Positions 6,590 to 8,088 of a stretch of DNA of 8,088 nt are shown one piece after another. Source of the stretch: Clostridiales bacterium UBA1752 (GTDB lineage Bacteria > Bacillota > Clostridia > Oscillospirales > CAG-382); NCBI GenBank assembly GCA_002314835.1, contig DCHM01000001.1, positions 13,888 through 21,975 on the forward strand. Direction: 5' to 3'. How positions within the stretch are numbered: the stretch's first letter is position 1; each line of letters begins with the position of its first letter. The position numbers and the translations under genes are program-made. The notes beneath the pieces are model-generated. The model was given only the letters and a program-made list of their open reading frames with translations. It had not been told where the DNA came from and did not search any database.

Positions 6590-7279
6590 ATGAAACTCGT
6601 TTACACTGGCAAAACCAAAAACGTTTATGCGCTTGACAACGGCAACTACCTCCTCAAGTTTAAGGACGACTGCACCGGCAAGGACGGTGTATTTGACCCG
6701 GGCGAAAATTCAGTAGGTCTGACTATCGACGGCGTAGGTGACGTCAACCTCCGTATGTCTGTTTACTTCTTTCAAAAAGTCAATGCCGCAGGCATCAAGA
6801 CTCACTTTGTAAAAGCCAACCTCGATGATACCACCATGGAGGTCATCCCCGGCAAGGTATTTGGTCACGGCCTCGAGGTTATCTGCCGCTATAAGGCGGT
6901 AGGCAGCTTTATACGCAGATACGGTGAGTACATTCCGGAAGGCTCTGACCTGCCTGCTTACGTTGAAATGACCTTTAAAAATGACGAAAAAGGCGACCCC
7001 CTCGTAACCAAGGACGCGCTCGCGGCTCTCGGCGTTATGACCGAAAAGCAGTACGACGAGGTCAAGGTTATGACTCAAAAGATTACCAAGATTGTAGCCG
7101 ACGACCTTGCAGCCAAGGGGCTCGTGCTGTATGACATCAAGTTTGAGTTTGGCTACGACAACAGCGGCAACGTAATGCTGATAGACGAGATTGCCAGTGG
7201 CAATATGCGCGTTTACAAGGACGGCAAATACGTTGACCCAATGACGTTATCAAAACTGTTTTTTGCGGCAAATAAATAA
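6590..7279 (+). CDS. purC: PurC, SAICAR synthetase
   Basis: PurC joins CAIR and aspartate using ATP to form SAICAR, the step after PurE. At 229 residues it is close to the usual 235-240. GKTKNVY (7-13) is the ATP-loop start, ICRYKAVGSFIRRYG (98-112) is the first family signature, DIKFEFG (182-188) and LIDEIASGNMR (197-207) form the second. The usual SPDxSR in that last block is replaced by ASGNMR, and the GARIEQFDRKG-type region is replaced by GVFDPGENSVG, so this is a divergent subfamily, probably still active because the core motifs remain. AAAGGAG (6574-6580) lies 9 bases before the ATG. The gene is followed by the purF-like gene after 12 bases, and all three share one promoter. Confidence 0.94.
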   Translation: MKLVYTGKTKNVYALDNGNYLLKFKDDCTGKDGVFDPGENSVGLTIDGVGDVNLRMSVYFFQKVNAAGIKTHFVKANLDDTTMEVIPGKVFGHGLEVICRYKAVGSFIRRYGEYIPEGSDLPAYVEMTFKNDEKGDPLVTKDALAALGVMTEKQYDEVKVMTQKITKIVADDLAAKGLVLYDIKFEFGYDNSGNVMLIDEIASGNMRVYKDGKYVDPMTLSKLFFAANK

Positions 7280-7291
7280 GGAGTCCTTAGT

Positions 7292-8088
7292 ATGAGCGGT
7301 TTTTTTGGAGTTGTAGGGCACGAGGACGTTGTGAGCGATGTCTTTTTCGGCACCGACTACCATTCTCATCTCGGCACAAAAAGCGCAGGTATTGCGGTAT
7401 ATTCCAAACAATTCGGACTGCAACGCAAGATACATAATATCAGCAACGCTCCTTTTCGCACACAGTTTGATGGCATACTCGAGGATATGTCGGGCTCCGC
7501 GGCTATCGGTACTATCAACGACAGCGACCCACAGCCTCTGCTCGTAAACTCAAAGCTCGGCACCTACGCCATAGCGGTTGTCGGTGTCATCAACAACAGC
7601 GCAGAGCTCATCAAGCTATACGTTGAGCAGTGTGCAGGACAGCTTAACGCCCTGTCGGGCGGCGGCGTCAATACCACAGAGCTTACTGCGGCGTTTATCA
7701 ATCAAAAATCCTCTATTGCCGAAGGTATAAGGTATGCGCAGGATATGATAGACGGCACGGCGCTTATCATAATTTTGACGCAAAATCACAGCATAATAGC
7801 CGCTCGCGACAAGATGGGCAGACTGCCCGTCCGCGTAGGTAAGAGCGACAAGGGACTGTGCGTTTCGTTTGAGCATTTCGCATACGAAAAGCTCGGGTAC
7901 GACAACTACTACGAGCTTGCCCCGGGCGAAATCGTAGAGATAACCGAGGACGACCTAAAGGTGCTCTATAATGGCAATAAGCAGATGAAGATTTGCTCGT
8001 TCCTCTGGTCGTATTTCGGGTTCCCGACCTCGACCTACGAGGGCGTCAACGTAGAGGTTATGCGCTACCGCAACGGCGAGGTCATGGC
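7292..8088 (+). CDS. PurF-like amidophosphoribosyltransferase lacking the glutaminase active site (3' partial)
   Basis: The frame runs open to the window end, giving 265 codons. AAGGAG (7278-7283, overlapping the purC stop) lies 8 bases before the ATG. The N-terminal Ntn-type domain is recognisable (GTDYHSHLGTKSAGIAVY; ARDKMGRLPV; SFEHFAYEKLGY; LAPGEIV), and the start of the phosphoribosyltransferase domain begins at about residue 235 (CSFLWSYFGFP...YEGVNVEVMRYR). PurF normally makes phosphoribosylamine from PRPP and glutamine. Here residue 2 is Ser, not the Cys nucleophile; the RYST motif is replaced by INDSDPQP (75-82), HNG by VVG (96-98), and the SDTE Asp by Thr (NTTE, 127-130). Ammonia-dependent synthesis, a scaffold role or partnership with another PurF are possible. 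From memory, similar MSGFFG/MGGFFG proteins exist in Clostridia and Bacteroidetes, usually annotated as PurF. The PRPP loop lies beyond the window. Confidence 0.87.
   Translation, partial: MSGFFGVVGHEDVVSDVFFGTDYHSHLGTKSAGIAVYSKQFGLQRKIHNISNAPFRTQFDGILEDMSGSAAIGTINDSDPQPLLVNSKLGTYAIAVVGVINNSAELIKLYVEQCAGQLNALSGGGVNTTELTAAFINQKSSIAEGIRYAQDMIDGTALIIILTQNHSIIAARDKMGRLPVRVGKSDKGLCVSFEHFAYEKLGYDNYYELAPGEIVEITEDDLKVLYNGNKQMKICSFLWSYFGFPTSTYEGVNVEVMRYRNGEVM

Overview
The window looks like a piece of a Gram-positive (Bacillota, probably gut Clostridia) chromosome. The reasons are strong AAGGAG/AAAGGAG ribosome binding sites, tightly packed co-directional genes, a consensus sigma-A promoter, a ZTP riboswitch with an intrinsic terminator, and surface proteins anchored by a C-terminal membrane helix followed by a lysine-rich tail, with no outer-membrane features. 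The genus assignment is inference; no rRNA or marker gene is present. All genes lie on the + strand.

Region 1 (2-5868) holds two very large, translationally overlapping genes of unknown function. The first is cut by the left edge of the window. The second has a clear signal peptide and is about half as long. They are paralogues: they share a helical N-terminal region, a G-x-[ND]-R-x-x-[YF]-D-G-x-x-A-L-T-S-x-A signature, a central hydrophobic membrane segment ending in YYHP, a beta-rich module, and a C-terminal membrane anchor. A 19-residue, gap-free motif (type YIGYxTTxxxxxAITDIxV) occurs four times in the first protein and once in the second. It suggests a repeated, possibly beta-prism (MABP-like) surface domain. 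A perfect 8-bp hairpin sits at the junction of the two genes. This pair is the best candidate in the window for an undescribed system.

Region 2 (5869-6078) is a compact purine-control region. It has a near-perfect extended -10 promoter with a 20-bp palindrome filling the -35/-10 spacer (a likely repressor operator). A leader then folds as a ZTP (pfl) riboswitch with a covarying pseudoknot, and its last helix overlaps an intrinsic terminator.

Region 3 (6079-8088) is the start of a de novo purine operon: purE, purC and the 5' part of a purF-like gene. PurE and PurC act on consecutive intermediates (N5-CAIR to CAIR to SAICAR). SAICAR lies just upstream of ZMP/ZTP, the alarmone sensed by the leader, so the circuit is coherent. 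The PurF-like protein carries Ser in place of the catalytic Cys and has lost the other glutamine-site residues, so it is probably not a glutamine-dependent enzyme on its own.
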